The notes: a model not told the origin generated them from the sequence alone. A stretch of DNA of 64,000 bases from Streptomyces resistomycificus (GCF_001514265.1 NZ_KQ948990.1:447673-511672), one strand, 5' to 3'; counted from the stretch's first letter, positions 35,007 to 50,154 are shown. Translations and numbers: made by a program.

Positions 35007-36280
35007 CCGGTTCCCCCTCCGGGCAGGACGGCGGCGGCCAGCGGCAGGACGGCGGTCACCTCGAAGCCGCCCGGCCCCCGCGGCCCGGCGTCGAGTGTGC
35101 CACCCACACTGCGGGCCCGCTCCCGCATTCCGACCAGCCCGTACCCCGGCGTGCCGCCGGGCGTGGGCCCGGTGCCGTCGTCGCTGACCGACAGGTGCAG
35201 CGCGCCGTCCGCCTCGTACATCTCGACCCGGACGGCGGGCTGGGGCCCGGCGTGCCGTACCGCGTTGGTCAGGGCCTCCTGCACGATCCGGTACGCGGCG
35301 GCCCCCACGGCGGGCGGTGCCTGCCCGACCCGGACGTCCGGCCGGACCCGCGCGCCCGCCAGCCGCGCCGCCTCCACCAGGTCGGGCACGCCGTCCAGAC
35401 CCGGCAACGGGCCGCGCGCGTCCCCGTGTTCGGAGGCCCGCAGCACCTCCAGCGTCGTACGGAGTTCGCCGCGCGCGCTGCGGCAGGTCTCGGCGATGTC
35501 GTCGAGGGCCTTGGCGACCGTCGCCCGGTCGAGGCGCTCGGGGTCGGCGGCCAGGACGTGCGCGGCGACGGAGGTCTGGACGCCGATGAGGGTGATGCTG
35601 TGCGCGAGCAGGTCGTGCAGGTCGCGGGCGATCCGCAGGCGCTCCTCGGCGACCCGGCGGCGGGCCTCCTCCTCGCGGGTGCGTTCGGCGCGTTCGGCGC
35701 GTTCGACGATCGCGGCGACGTACTGCCGGTAGAAGCGGACGTCGACGCCGAGGAAGAGCACGGCGATGATCCAGCCGGAGATCCGCAGCAGCTCGACGGC
35801 CTGCTTGGTGTCGACGGTGAGCATCACGCTCAGGGAGATCCCGAGGACGGCGGCGCCGGTCAGGAGGGTCCGCATGGGCCGGCCGGTGACGGCGACGGTG
35901 TACAGCGCCACGTAGGCGACCGGGGTGGGAGCGGAGTGGTTGTTGTCGAGGGCGTGGTAAGGCACGATCAGCGCCACCAGCGCGGCCAGCACGAGCAGCG
36001 GATGCCGGCGCCGCCACACGATCGGGACGTGCGCGGCGATCAGCAGCGTCCAGCCGAGGGCGTCCGGGCGGCGCCCGTCGTCGACCGACAGCCCGATGCA
36101 CACGGCCGACGTGACGAGGGCGAGCGCCAGCAGCACGTCGTTGCGGGTGCCGTGCGGGACGGCCCGGGGGTCGCGGCCGATCGCGGCGAGGATCCGCTCG
36201 CCCACCCGGGGCCGTGTCCCCGGCGTGGGCGCCCGCGTGGGAATCGGCGTCTTGGGTACGGCCGTTGAGGTTGCCTGCAC
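35003..36280 (-). CDS. NarX-type sensor histidine kinase
   Basis: A 425-residue protein. About five membrane helices occupy residues 45-175, followed by a coiled region and the HisKA_3 motif RIARDLHDLLAHSITLIGVQ (phospho-His in DLHD) and an ATPase domain with ALTNAVRHAG and GTPGYGLVGMRERA. The GTG start at 36280 follows GGAGG. The kinase stop overlaps the regulator start. There is no obvious extracellular ligand domain, so sensing is probably in the membrane. Confidence 0.92.
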   Translation of the reverse strand: MQATSTAVPKTPIPTRAPTPGTRPRVGERILAAIGRDPRAVPHGTRNDVLLALALVTSAVCIGLSVDDGRRPDALGWTLLIAAHVPIVWRRRHPLLVLAALVALIVPYHALDNNHSAPTPVAYVALYTVAVTGRPMRTLLTGAAVLGISLSVMLTVDTKQAVELLRISGWIIAVLFLGVDVRFYRQYVAAIVERAERAERTREEEARRRVAEERLRIARDLHDLLAHSITLIGVQTSVAAHVLAADPERLDRATVAKALDDIAETCRSARGELRTTLEVLRASEHGDARGPLPGLDGVPDLVEAARLAGARVRPDVRVGQAPPAVGAAAYRIVQEALTNAVRHAGPQPAVRVEMYEADGALHLSVSDDGTGPTPGGTPGYGLVGMRERARSVGGTLDAGPRGPGGFEVTAVLPLAAAVLPGGGTG

Positions 36281-36300
36281 GGCTTCATCCTCCGCCAGGG

Positions 36301-36376
36301 GGCGCCCCTCCGGGAGGGGAGGGGCGCCGGTCTGTCAGGTCGGTCGGGTCGGTCGGGCCTGGTCGGTCGGGCCGGG
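36301..36376. repeat. Hairpin plus GGTCGGTCGGG repeats between MMPL and kinase genes
   Basis: The 10-bp stem GGCGCCCCTC/GAGGGGCGCC (36301-36328) lies just beyond the MMPL stop and is probably its terminator. Next to it, 36338-36376 is built of repeated GGTCGGTCGGG units, a simple G/T-rich tract that could have arisen by slippage. Confidence 0.55.
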
Positions 36377-38464
36377 TCAGTGGGCGGACGCGGCCGCCGG
36401 CTCGGGTTCCTTCGGCGGGACCGCGGGCCGCGGCTCCTTCGACAGCCGGCCGGGCCACCACACCCTGCGGCGCAGCGCGACGCTCGCGCTGGTCACCAGG
36501 TAGGTGCGGACGAGGAACGTGTCCAGCAGCACCCCGACCGCGATGACGAAGCCCAGCTCGACGAGCGGGACCAGCGGCATGTTGGTGAGCACCGCGAAGG
36601 TGGCCGCGAGGACCAGTCCGGCCGAGGCGATGACCCCGCCCGTGGTGCGCAGGGCGGTGAGCGCCGCGGTGACCGGGTCGACGCCCTTGAGGGACTCCTC
36701 GCGCATCCGGTGCATCAGGAAGATGCCGTAGTCGACGCCCAGCGCCACCAGGAACACGAAGGACAGCAGCCCCAGTCCGGGATCCGTGCCCTCGAAGCCG
36801 AAGACCGGCCCGAAGACGAGTCCGCCGATGCCGAGGGCAGCGCCCCACACGGCGACCACGGCGGCCACCAGGATCAGCGGGGCGACGATCGACCGCAGCA
36901 GCGCGATCAGGATCAGCAGGACCGAGAGGAGGACGAGCGGCACGACGATCATCCGGTCGCGGGCGTTGGTGTCCTTCAGGTCGAGCTGCTCGGCGCTGGG
37001 TCCGCCGACGTAGGAGCCGTCGAGTCCCTCGCGCAGGGCCTCGATGGTGGCGGTCTCCCCCGCGGACTGGGGCGCCGAGGCGGCGATGACCGAGATCTCC
37101 GTCCAGCCGTCGCCGCTGCGGCCGCGCTCCGCGTTGTCGACACCCTGGGTGTCCCGGGCGGCGGCCAGGGTGGTGTCGGCGCGGTCGGTGGGTGTGATGA
37201 CGGTGATCGGCTGGGTGCCGCGCTCGGGGTAGGCCCTGGCGAGGGTCTCCATGGCGGCGACCGCGTCGGGCTTGCTGGTGAAGGTGTCCTCCTGTTTGAG
37301 GCTGCCGGGCAGGTTCAGGGTGCCCAGGGCGAGCGCGCCGAGCAGGACGGCGCCGCCCGCGAGGACGGTCAGCGGGCGCCGTCCGGCCGAGCTGCCCATC
37401 GCGGCGAACAGCGACCGGCGGACCTTGGGCGTGCTGCCGTAGCGGGGCACCAGCGGCCAGAAGACGCGCCGGCCCAGCAGGACGAGGACGGCAGGCAGCA
37501 GGGTCATCATGGCGACCAGCGCGCACAGCACGCCGACCGTGCCGAGCGGCCCCATCCCCCGGCTGGAGTTGAGGTCGGCGGCCAGCAGGCACAGCAGTCC
37601 GGCGGCGACGGTGCCGGAGGAGGCGAGCACCGCGGGCCCGCAGCCGCGCAGCGCGGCGGCCATGGCGTCGTACGGCCGCTCGACGCGCCGCAGCTCCTCG
37701 CGGTACCGGGAGACCAGCAGCAGCGCGTAGTCGGTGCCCGCCCCGAACACCAGGATCGTCATGATGCCGGAGCTCTGGCCGGACACGGAGGTCCCGAACC
37801 CCTGGTTGAGGCCGTAGGCGACCCCCATCGACAGGTAGTCGGCGATGCCCGCGACAGCGAGCGGCACCAGCCACAGGAACGGGCTGCGGTAGATGAGGAT
37901 CAGCAGCAGCGCGACGACCGCGGCGGTGGTGTAGAGCAGCGGCCCGTCGAGGGAGTTGTAGACCTCGCTCGCGTCGGTGGCGAGCGCCCCCTCGCCGCCG
38001 ACGTCGACCGTGAGCCCGTCGGCGCTCGTGGCGATGTCCCGGACGTCGTTGACGAGCGCGTCCCTGGCCTTCTCGTCCGTGCCCGGTTCGGTGCTGGCGA
38101 CCGGGTACATCAGGGTGGTGCCGTCCCGGGACGGGACGCCCCGCGGTTCGCCGGTGAGCTGGTGGGCGCCCGCGATCCGCTTGACCTGGTCGGCGGCCGT
38201 CGCCCGGTCGGCGGCGGTCAGGCCGCCGTCGCGGTGGTAGACGACCACCATCTCGGTGGCCTCCCCGCCGGGCAGCCGCTCCTGGATCTTCGCGACCTGG
38301 GTGGAGTCGGCACTCGCCGGCAGGTAGTCGACGGCCCGGTCACGCTGGACGTCCGAGAGTTTCGACGCGAACGGCGAGGCGAGCGCCAGCACGGCGATCC
38401 ACAGCCCGAGCACCAGCCAGGGCACGGCACGCCGCCGCCGTACAGATGTCCTTGCGGCCCCCAT
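36377..38464 (-). CDS. MMPL family membrane transporter
   Basis: A 695-residue RND-like exporter with about 12 membrane helices in two halves, each with a large extracytoplasmic loop. The family motifs GAGTDYALLLVSRYREELRR and LGVDYGIFLMHRMREESLKG are both present. MMPL proteins export lipids, pigments or drugs using the proton gradient. It lies upstream of the two-component pair and may be its target. The cargo is unknown. Confidence 0.92.
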   Translation of the reverse strand: MGAARTSVRRRRAVPWLVLGLWIAVLALASPFASKLSDVQRDRAVDYLPASADSTQVAKIQERLPGGEATEMVVVYHRDGGLTAADRATAADQVKRIAGAHQLTGEPRGVPSRDGTTLMYPVASTEPGTDEKARDALVNDVRDIATSADGLTVDVGGEGALATDASEVYNSLDGPLLYTTAAVVALLLILIYRSPFLWLVPLAVAGIADYLSMGVAYGLNQGFGTSVSGQSSGIMTILVFGAGTDYALLLVSRYREELRRVERPYDAMAAALRGCGPAVLASSGTVAAGLLCLLAADLNSSRGMGPLGTVGVLCALVAMMTLLPAVLVLLGRRVFWPLVPRYGSTPKVRRSLFAAMGSSAGRRPLTVLAGGAVLLGALALGTLNLPGSLKQEDTFTSKPDAVAAMETLARAYPERGTQPITVITPTDRADTTLAAARDTQGVDNAERGRSGDGWTEISVIAASAPQSAGETATIEALREGLDGSYVGGPSAEQLDLKDTNARDRMIVVPLVLLSVLLILIALLRSIVAPLILVAAVVAVWGAALGIGGLVFGPVFGFEGTDPGLGLLSFVFLVALGVDYGIFLMHRMREESLKGVDPVTAALTALRTTGGVIASAGLVLAATFAVLTNMPLVPLVELGFVIAVGVLLDTFLVRTYLVTSASVALRRRVWWPGRLSKEPRPAVPPKEPEPAAASAH

Positions 38465-38610
38465 GTGACGGGCCTCCCTCCGGTCGGGTGTCTGGGTCGT
38501 TCTCCAGACTCCCGGCGTGCGGGGACCGATTCGTCGGGCGCGAGGGCGAGTTGGGGGCTACTGCGCGGGGTGGCCCGCGGGCGCCGGTACTCCCTGGGGA
38601 GTACCGCGTC

Positions 38611-39306
38611 CTACGACGGTGTCCGCGCCGACACCAGCAGCCGGGTCACCTCGTCCGCGCAGATGGTCAGCGCGGCGCCCACGGTGGCCAGGACGTCGCG
38701 TTCGGCGGGGGTGTAGGGGCCGTCGGCGAGGGCGATCCGGGCGCCCTGCAGCAGGATCGACTCGCGGCCGGGGGCGGCGAGGTGGGGGGCCAGCGGGTCC
38801 AGGGCCTCATGGAGCTCTATGGCCAGACCGGCTCCGCACGAGCGGCCGTAGACCCGCCCGGTGTCCGCGGCCAGCGCCTCGACCAGGGCCTCCAGCTGGT
38901 CCTCCGTGCAGTCGTCGAAGCCGGCGGCGCGCACGGTGGCCGCGGCGGTCTCCAGGGACGTACGCGAACAGGTGCCGCCCGCGGACAGCACGGCGAGGGC
39001 GACCGTGTGGACGGCGTCGCGGAGCATCGCGGAGAAGCGGGTGGTGGTCGGGTGGTCGAGGACGTCGGTGCCGAAGTGGCGGCGGCAGGCCGCGCACTCC
39101 ACGACGGGACCGGTCTCGCCGCGCGGCAGCACGGGCACCCCGACGAGGGTGAAGCGGCGACGCCCGGTCAGCCGCTGGAAGTTGCGGTCGCCTCCGCAGC
39201 CGGGGCAGAAGAATTCCCCGTCGCCGACGGGTGTCCACGCGGTACGCGTGCCGAGGAGGCGTGACAGCCTGACGGCTCGGCCGTTTCGTCCCCGTCCTGG
39301 CAGCAC
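38611..39306 (-). CDS. Zinc-ribbon / TerB-like protein
   Basis: A 231-residue cytoplasmic protein. An N-terminal zinc ribbon has two Cys pairs (FFCPGCGGDRNF and ECAACRRHFG), followed by a helical TerB-like region (GRESILLQGARIALADGPYTPAERDVL in part). TerB-like domains occur in tellurite-resistance and stress proteins, but the role here is unknown. The GTG at 39306 was chosen because GGAGG lies 7 bases upstream, while upstream in-frame codons lack one. Confidence 0.75.
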   Translation of the reverse strand: MLPGRGRNGRAVRLSRLLGTRTAWTPVGDGEFFCPGCGGDRNFQRLTGRRRFTLVGVPVLPRGETGPVVECAACRRHFGTDVLDHPTTTRFSAMLRDAVHTVALAVLSAGGTCSRTSLETAAATVRAAGFDDCTEDQLEALVEALAADTGRVYGRSCGAGLAIELHEALDPLAPHLAAPGRESILLQGARIALADGPYTPAERDVLATVGAALTICADEVTRLLVSARTPS

Positions 39307-39436
39307 GTCGCACCTCCGTAACCCCCGCGGCAACATCGCCGCGCTTGCGTGATGTTAGCCACATCCGAGAGGTGGAGTCAGTACCTCCGACGAGACCTAC
39401 CCGTGACCTGCACACCAAATGGCCGGTAAACGACGG

Positions 39437-39470
39437 GACCCCGCCCGCCGAACAAACGGCGCACGGGGTC
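39437..39470. terminator. leuA terminator
   Basis: GACCCCG (39437-39443) pairs with CGGGGTC (39464-39470), and an inner GCCG/CGGC extends the stem, about 20 bases beyond the leuA stop. Confidence 0.7.
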
Positions 39471-39491
39471 TCAAACCGCCGGTGAGACTGG

Positions 39492-41344
<1,853 letters not shown>

Positions 41345-41535
41345 GATGCTCCGCAGCCTAGCTGAGCCGCGCCGGATGCGCGGGCCTGTATCAGTATGCG
41401 GGACCGCAGGGATTAATGGGACAAAAAGTGCGCCATACCACTTCGCTACGGACCGTGAGGGTTCGTGTCGGCACATTTCACCAATCATGGTGGCGGGTAG
41501 TGACAGCTTCATCACCCAGTGCAAGGGTGCCGGGC

Positions 41536-42606
41536 ATGACGACCAACGGGGGCTTCGAGCCCGTCTTCTGCACCGTCGTTCCGCCACACGTCCTCGACCG
41601 ACTGGCCCGCAACGACGACCCCGCACTCTCCGGCCCCGCCCGGCGGACGCTGCTGCGCGACAGCGAGCTGCGCAGCAGGCGCCGGGTGACGACCGAGTTC
41701 CGCCTCGCGGCCGCCCCGACCGCGAAGGCACCGTCCGACCAGCCGCTGCGCACCGTCTACGACGCCGGGCACCGTACCGTCCTGCCCGGCACCGAGGTCC
41801 GCGCCGAGGGCTCGGAACCCGGCCAGGACGCCACGGTCAACCGCGCCTACTCCGGGCTCGGCGCCACCTTCGACCTCTTCCTCAAGGCCTACGGCCGCCA
41901 CTCCATCGACGGCGACGGCCTGCCCCTGGACGCCACCGTCCACTACGACGAGGACTACGGCAACGCCTTCTGGAACGGCGAGCAGATGGTGTTCGGCGAC
42001 GGCGACGGCGAGATCTTCCTCGACTTCACCATCCCGATCGACGTCATCGGCCACGAACTGGCCCACGGCGTCACGCAGTACACCGCGAACCTCACCTACT
42101 ACGGCCAGCCGGGCGCCCTCAACGAGTCGATGTCCGACGTCTTCGGCTCGCTCATCAAGCAGTACACCCTCGGCCAGACCGCCGCCGAGGCCGACTGGCT
42201 GATCGGCGCCGGCCTGCTCGCCCCGGGCGTCACCGGCAAGGCCCTGCGCTCCATGAAGGAACCGGGCAGCGCCTACGACGACGACGTCCTCGGCAAGGAC
42301 CCGCAGCCCGGGACCATGGACGACTACGTCCGCACCGGCCGCGACAACGGCGGCGTCCACATCAACTCCGGCATCCCCAACCACGCCTTCTACCTGGCCG
42401 CAACCGCGCTGGGCGGCTACGCCTGGGAGAAGGCGGGACAGATCTGGTACGACGCCCTGGCCGGCGGCGAGCTGGGCGAGCGGGCCTTCTTCGGCGACTT
42501 CGCCAAGCTGACCGTCAAGGCGGCGCGCGAGCGCTTCGGTGCCGGCGGCGAGGAGCTCCAGGCCGTGGAGAAGGCCTGGGAGCAGGTCGGGGTGCGCATT
42601 CTCTGA
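41536..42606 (+). CDS. M4-family (protealysin-like) metalloprotease
   Basis: A 356-residue zinc peptidase. The zinc site is HELAH (His173, Glu174, His177) with the third ligand Glu197 in NESMSDVFG, and the catalytic His lies in GGVHINSGIPNHAF. It has a short propeptide-like N-terminus and no recognisable Sec or Tat signal, so it resembles the protealysin group rather than secreted thermolysin. The ATG at 41536 gives this N-terminus, and upstream in-frame starts are unlikely. The adjacent small gene is a likely inhibitor. Confidence 0.93.
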   Translation: MTTNGGFEPVFCTVVPPHVLDRLARNDDPALSGPARRTLLRDSELRSRRRVTTEFRLAAAPTAKAPSDQPLRTVYDAGHRTVLPGTEVRAEGSEPGQDATVNRAYSGLGATFDLFLKAYGRHSIDGDGLPLDATVHYDEDYGNAFWNGEQMVFGDGDGEIFLDFTIPIDVIGHELAHGVTQYTANLTYYGQPGALNESMSDVFGSLIKQYTLGQTAAEADWLIGAGLLAPGVTGKALRSMKEPGSAYDDDVLGKDPQPGTMDDYVRTGRDNGGVHINSGIPNHAFYLAATALGGYAWEKAGQIWYDALAGGELGERAFFGDFAKLTVKAARERFGAGGEELQAVEKAWEQVGVRIL

Positions 42607-42627
42607 GTCCGTACTAGACAGGGACCC

Positions 42628-42894
42628 ATGCGTATTCAGGTCAGGCGCACGGGCGGGTTCGCGGGCATCGAGCGGCACGCCGAGGTGGACACCTCGGGGC
42701 GGTCCGATGCCCACGAATGGCAGGCCCTCGCCGAGAAGGCACTCGCCGCCGGCCGGGGCACACCGCCGATCGGCGTGCCGGACGGCTTCAGCTACCAGAT
42801 CACCGTGGACGGGCGGACGGTCTACGCGGCCGACCCCCGGCTCACGGAGGAACAACGCAAGTTGATCAGCCGGGTGCTGAAGGAAGGCGCGTAA
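42628..42894 (+). CDS. Emfourin-type inhibitor of M4 metalloprotease
   Basis: An 88-residue protein (begins MRIQVRRTGGFAGIERHAEV, ends LTEEQRKLISRVLKEG). The N-terminal pattern and its place 21 bases after a protealysin-like gene match emfourin, a small protein shown to inhibit protealysin in other bacteria. It would keep the protease silent inside the cell. The identification rests on sequence pattern and context. Confidence 0.82.
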   Translation: MRIQVRRTGGFAGIERHAEVDTSGRSDAHEWQALAEKALAAGRGTPPIGVPDGFSYQITVDGRTVYAADPRLTEEQRKLISRVLKEGA

Positions 42895-42952
42895 CCGGTT
42901 GTTCCCGCCCAGCCGTTGACTTCCGTTACCGCTGGTACGGATGATCCGGCCC

Positions 42953-44287
42953 ATGGCGACCGATGACCGCAGTGCGGCCCACCCGATACCCCGGTTCCCC
43001 GACGGCTTCCTCTGGGGCGTCTCGACCTCCGCCCACCAGATCGAGGGGGCGGCGGACCGGCGTGAGCCGTCCGTGTGGGACGCGTTCGCGGCCGAGCCCG
43101 GACGGGTGAAGGACGGCTCGACGGCGGACGTGGCCTGCGACCACTACCACCGCCACGGCGAGGACGTGGCCCTGCTGGCCGGCCTGGGCGTGGACGCGTA
43201 CCGCTTCTCGGTCTCCTGGCCGAGGGTGCGTGCCGAGGGCGGCCTGGACTTCTACGACCGCCTGGTCGACGACCTGTGCGCGGCGGGCGTCCGCCCGATG
43301 CCGACGCTCTTCCACTGGGACCTGCCGCTGGCGCTGCAGGAGACGGGCGGCTGGCTGGAGCGCGACACGGCGGCGCGGTTCGCGGACCACGTGTCGGTCG
43401 TCGCCGATCGTCTCGGTGACCGCGTCAAGAAGTGGGTCACCATCAACGAGCCCGCCGAACACACGCTGTTCGGGCACGCGTTGGGCGCGCACGCGCCGGG
43501 CGGGCAGCTGATGTTCGACGCGCTTCCCGCCGCCCACCACCAGCTCCTGGCGCACGGGCTGGCCGTCCGGGCCCTGCGCGCCGCCGGCGCCACGGACGTC
43601 GGCATCGCCAACTCCCACGGGCCGACGTGGCCGGCGTCGCGGGAGACGGCGGACGTGGAGGCGGCGGCCTTCTACGACCTGCTGCTGAACCGGCTGTTCG
43701 CGGATCCGGTCCTGCTGGGCGAATACCCGGAGGGGCTCGGCGAGTTGATGCCGGGCGACGTCGCCGCGGACCTCAAGGTCATCGGGGAGCCGCTGGACTG
43801 GTACGGCGTGAACTACTACGCGCCGACCCGCGTGGGCGCCCCGCAGGGCGAGGACATCGAGTTCGGCGGCCTGACGATCCCGGCGGAACTCCCCTTCTCG
43901 GTACGGGAGATCGAGGGGGTCCCGGTCACCGACTTCGGCTGGCCGGTGGTCCCCCAGGCCCTCACGGAACTCCTCACCACCCTCCGCGACCGCTACGCCG
44001 ACCGGCTCCCCCCGGTCGTCATCACCGAGAACGGCTGCAGCTACGAGGGCCTCGACGACCAGGCCCGCATCACCTACCTGGACGGCCACGTCCGTGCCCT
44101 GCACGAGGCGGTCGAGGCGGGCGTGGACGTGCGCGGCTACTTCGTGTGGTCGCTGCTGGACAACTTCGAGTGGGCGGAGGGGTTCGCGCAGCGGTTCGGC
44201 CTGGTCCACGTGGACTTCGAGACGCTGGTCAGGACGCCGAAGGCGTCGTACACGTGGTTCCGCGACATGCTGAGGGCACAGCGCTGA
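42953..44287 (+). CDS. GH1 family beta-glucosidase
   Basis: A 444-residue (beta/alpha)8 glycosidase. The acid/base Glu lies in TINEPAEHT and the nucleophile Glu in VVITENGCSYEG, with the N-terminal FPDGFLWGVSTSAHQIEGA signature of the family. It hydrolyses beta-glucosides or related sugars in the cytoplasm. An in-frame ATG at 42941 is an alternative start, and no ribosome binding site favours either. No regulator or transporter adjoins it. Confidence 0.93.
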   Translation: MATDDRSAAHPIPRFPDGFLWGVSTSAHQIEGAADRREPSVWDAFAAEPGRVKDGSTADVACDHYHRHGEDVALLAGLGVDAYRFSVSWPRVRAEGGLDFYDRLVDDLCAAGVRPMPTLFHWDLPLALQETGGWLERDTAARFADHVSVVADRLGDRVKKWVTINEPAEHTLFGHALGAHAPGGQLMFDALPAAHHQLLAHGLAVRALRAAGATDVGIANSHGPTWPASRETADVEAAAFYDLLLNRLFADPVLLGEYPEGLGELMPGDVAADLKVIGEPLDWYGVNYYAPTRVGAPQGEDIEFGGLTIPAELPFSVREIEGVPVTDFGWPVVPQALTELLTTLRDRYADRLPPVVITENGCSYEGLDDQARITYLDGHVRALHEAVEAGVDVRGYFVWSLLDNFEWAEGFAQRFGLVHVDFETLVRTPKASYTWFRDMLRAQR

Positions 44288-44312
44288 GGTCCCTGGGGGC
44301 TCCGGCCCCCGG

Positions 44313-44337
44313 GCCCAGGGGGCCGGGCCCCCTGGGC
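44313..44337. terminator. Terminator between GH1 and era
   Basis: GCCCAGGGGG (44313-44322) and CCCCCTGGGC (44328-44337) form a perfect 10-bp stem with a 5-base loop between the convergent genes. Confidence 0.85.
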
Positions 44338-44344
44338 GGTGCGC

Positions 44345-48043
<3,699 letters not shown>

Positions 48044-48114
48044 GGGTGCGGACCCCCACGGTGAGTCGAGACGGACGGGCGGGTGCGGACCCGCGAAGAC
48101 GGGCGCCCGTACGG

Positions 48115-49443
48115 TCAGGTGAGCGTGAGGGTGAGGACTCCGGCGTACGAGCCCGGAGGTGTGAAGGCCGGCACGTTCAGGGAGAGCCCGGCGTCGACGG
48201 TGAACTCGCCGCCGGTGGCCGTGCCGTCGGGGGTGGACGCCAGGGTGGCTCCCGAGACGCCCACGGAGCCGGACGAGCCGGCCCGGCAGGTGCTCGGGCT
48301 GCCGGCCTTGGTGGCGCAGGCCGGGTTCCAGCTCAGCCTGCCCGCCTCGATCTTGGCGCCCGGTCCGGTGAAGTCGGTGACCTTGCCGGTGAGGGACCAG
48401 CCGGCGGGGCCGCCGCGGAAGTCCTTGACGGTGACGGTCTGCAGGGCGCCCTCGGACGCCCCGCCCTCGCCGAAGTCGACGGCCGACAACCGCACGGCGT
48501 CCCCGGCCTGGGACATGGACAGCGTGCCCGCCTTCACCGTGGTGGTGAGTTTCTGGCTGCCGTCCGGGACGGGCGTGTCGTCGACGACGACGTAGGCGGC
48601 GGGGCCGGCGCCCTTGTCCGCGTCCCAGGCGCCGCCCTCGTACGCCACGACACCGGTGGTCGTCCGGTCGGTGACGACGAGCGAGCCGCTGAAGGCGCCG
48701 GAGGAGTCGGCGGTCACCGTGGCCGTGTCCGCGGTCTGGGTGCCGCCGGACCGTCCTGCCAGGGTGACGGTCGCGCCCGGGGTGAAGTCGCTGCCGTTGA
48801 CGGTGACGCTGTCGCCGGGAGCTCCCGAGGCCGAACCGAGCGCTATGGCACGGGTGTTGGTCTGGCCGCCGTCCGTCGCGGTGACGGTCTCGGAGACCGG
48901 TGCGGGCGGGGTGATCACCGTGCAGGGGGTGTCCAGTTCCAGGATGTAGCTGGTGTGGATGTTGTAGTCGCCGGGCGAGAGCGTGATGGCGCCGGGCGCG
49001 GTGACGGTGAAGGTGCCGGTCATCGAGAAGGACGGGAAGGCGCCGTTGCCCGGCACCGGGTCGTTCTTCTTGGGGCCCGTCACGGTGACGTCGCCGGTCT
49101 GGGCGCCGCCGAGGGTGACCTTGCCGGTGGGCGTCATGATGTCGGCCGGCAGGGCGATGGCGGTGGGGTTGTTGGCGGCTGGCTTGACCATCGTGTAGGT
49201 CACGGTGACGGTGTCGCCGACCTGGGGTGTGGCGTTGTCCACCGTGATGTTCGCGGTGCTGGTGCCGTCGATCGGCGGGATGCCGGCGATCGGTGGCGGC
49301 ACGCAGTGCGTGGCGAAGTCCACGTCGGCGGACTGGGCGGTCGCGGCGCCGGCCGGGACGGCCAGTGTGCCGCCTACGGTCACCGAGAGCGCGGTCGCCC
49401 CGAGCAGCGCCGCCCATCGGCGTCTTCGAACGGTGAGTCCCAT
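48115..49443 (-). CDS. Secreted WxL-like surface protein
   Basis: A 442-residue protein with a Sec signal (LGATALSVTVGGTLAVPAGA) and Ig-like/beta-sandwich repeats (TPQVGDTVTVTYTMV, GSASGAPGDSVTVNGSDFTP). Its C-terminus has GGPAGWSLTGKVTDFTG and ends SYAGVLTLTLT, which resembles the WxL peptidoglycan-binding domain. AGGAGGGGG precedes the ATG at 49443. It lies 71 bases from the DUF916 gene in the same direction, reproducing the WxL/DUF916 pairing known from Firmicutes. Confidence 0.8.
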   Translation of the reverse strand: MGLTVRRRRWAALLGATALSVTVGGTLAVPAGAATAQSADVDFATHCVPPPIAGIPPIDGTSTANITVDNATPQVGDTVTVTYTMVKPAANNPTAIALPADIMTPTGKVTLGGAQTGDVTVTGPKKNDPVPGNGAFPSFSMTGTFTVTAPGAITLSPGDYNIHTSYILELDTPCTVITPPAPVSETVTATDGGQTNTRAIALGSASGAPGDSVTVNGSDFTPGATVTLAGRSGGTQTADTATVTADSSGAFSGSLVVTDRTTTGVVAYEGGAWDADKGAGPAAYVVVDDTPVPDGSQKLTTTVKAGTLSMSQAGDAVRLSAVDFGEGGASEGALQTVTVKDFRGGPAGWSLTGKVTDFTGPGAKIEAGRLSWNPACATKAGSPSTCRAGSSGSVGVSGATLASTPDGTATGGEFTVDAGLSLNVPAFTPPGSYAGVLTLTLT

Positions 49444-49546
49444 GGGTGCCCCCTCCTGAGGGATGGGTGGGCGCAGCGGCTCTTCTGCGCCCACAGGGGG
49501 CATTGATGTGGGGATCGCGTGAGAAGTCAATGGAGACGTGGCATTT

Positions 49547-49607
49547 AAACTGATGGGCCGTCAGTTTCGATGTCGTCTCGTCAACACCGGGAACTGACGG
49601 CTCAGTT
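49547..49607. promoter_or_regulatory. Two CTGA/TCAG dyads before the WxL-like gene
   Basis: AAACTGA-N7-TCAGTTT (49547-49567) and AACTGA-N4-TCAGTT (49592-49607) lie 100-165 bases upstream of the WxL-like gene. A GT repeat (49608-49621) and a G-rich stretch follow. The first dyad shares its CTGA-N6-GTCAG core with a dyad before the next upstream gene. Confidence 0.55.
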
Positions 49608-49677
49608 GGTGTGTGTGTGTGGGGGGTTGGGTGTGCGGTGCGGCTAGGTTCCGAGGCGGCTGGGGGCGGGGCTCGGC

Positions 49678-50154
49678 TCAGTCGAAGACGAACGGGCCCG
49701 GTGACTGCGGCGCGGCCGCCGTGCAGGTGATGGTGATGCCGAAGACCGTCATCTGCAGCGAGCCACCGTACGCCTCCAAGGTGTCGCCCGAGGCCACGGT
49801 GCCGTTGAGCGGGCCGACACGCACGGGGTCACCGGCGGCCATCGCCGGATTCTCCGTGCCGGTGAAGGCGGTGGTGGCGCCGCTCGCGCCCACCAGGGTG
49901 AGCGTGGACGTGATCGAGTCCTCGGCCAGCGCGATCGGCGCCGTGATCGCCGAGGAGTTGACGGTCAGCGTGGCGGAGGTGCCGTCCTGCGTGGCGGTGA
50001 GCGTGGCCTCGCCACCGCCGAAGGCACCGCAGTCGGCGGTGATGGTGGCGGTGTCCGGGGTGACGGCCACCGCCGCGGGTGCCAGCGCGAGGCCGGTGAG
50101 CGCGAGGGCTCCGACCGCGACCGCGACACCTGTGACTTTTCGCTTGACTCTCAT
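49678..50154 (-). CDS. Small secreted protein of the WxL locus
   Basis: A 158-residue protein with a Sec signal (VAVGALALTGLALAPAAVAV) and a beta-rich body with two Cys (TADCGAFGGG, TITCTAAAP) that could form a disulfide. GGGAAGGGAG precedes the ATG at 50154. I do not recognise the domain. Same direction as the WxL-like and DUF916 genes and sharing an upstream dyad with them, it is probably a surface or extracellular partner. Confidence 0.78.
   Translation of the reverse strand: MRVKRKVTGVAVAVGALALTGLALAPAAVAVTPDTATITADCGAFGGGEATLTATQDGTSATLTVNSSAITAPIALAEDSITSTLTLVGASGATTAFTGTENPAMAAGDPVRVGPLNGTVASGDTLEAYGGSLQMTVFGITITCTAAAPQSPGPFVFD

Noticed and set aside
36380..38716. A 778-codon open frame opposite the MMPL gene
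   Set aside because: Antisense shadow with low-complexity Gly/Asp/Arg-rich sequence. The minus strand encodes a clear MMPL transporter.
49608..49640. GT-rich tract considered as phase-variable repeat controlling the WxL-like gene
   Set aside because: Only seven GT units followed by irregular G-rich sequence, located more than 150 bases from the gene, and no evidence of variation.
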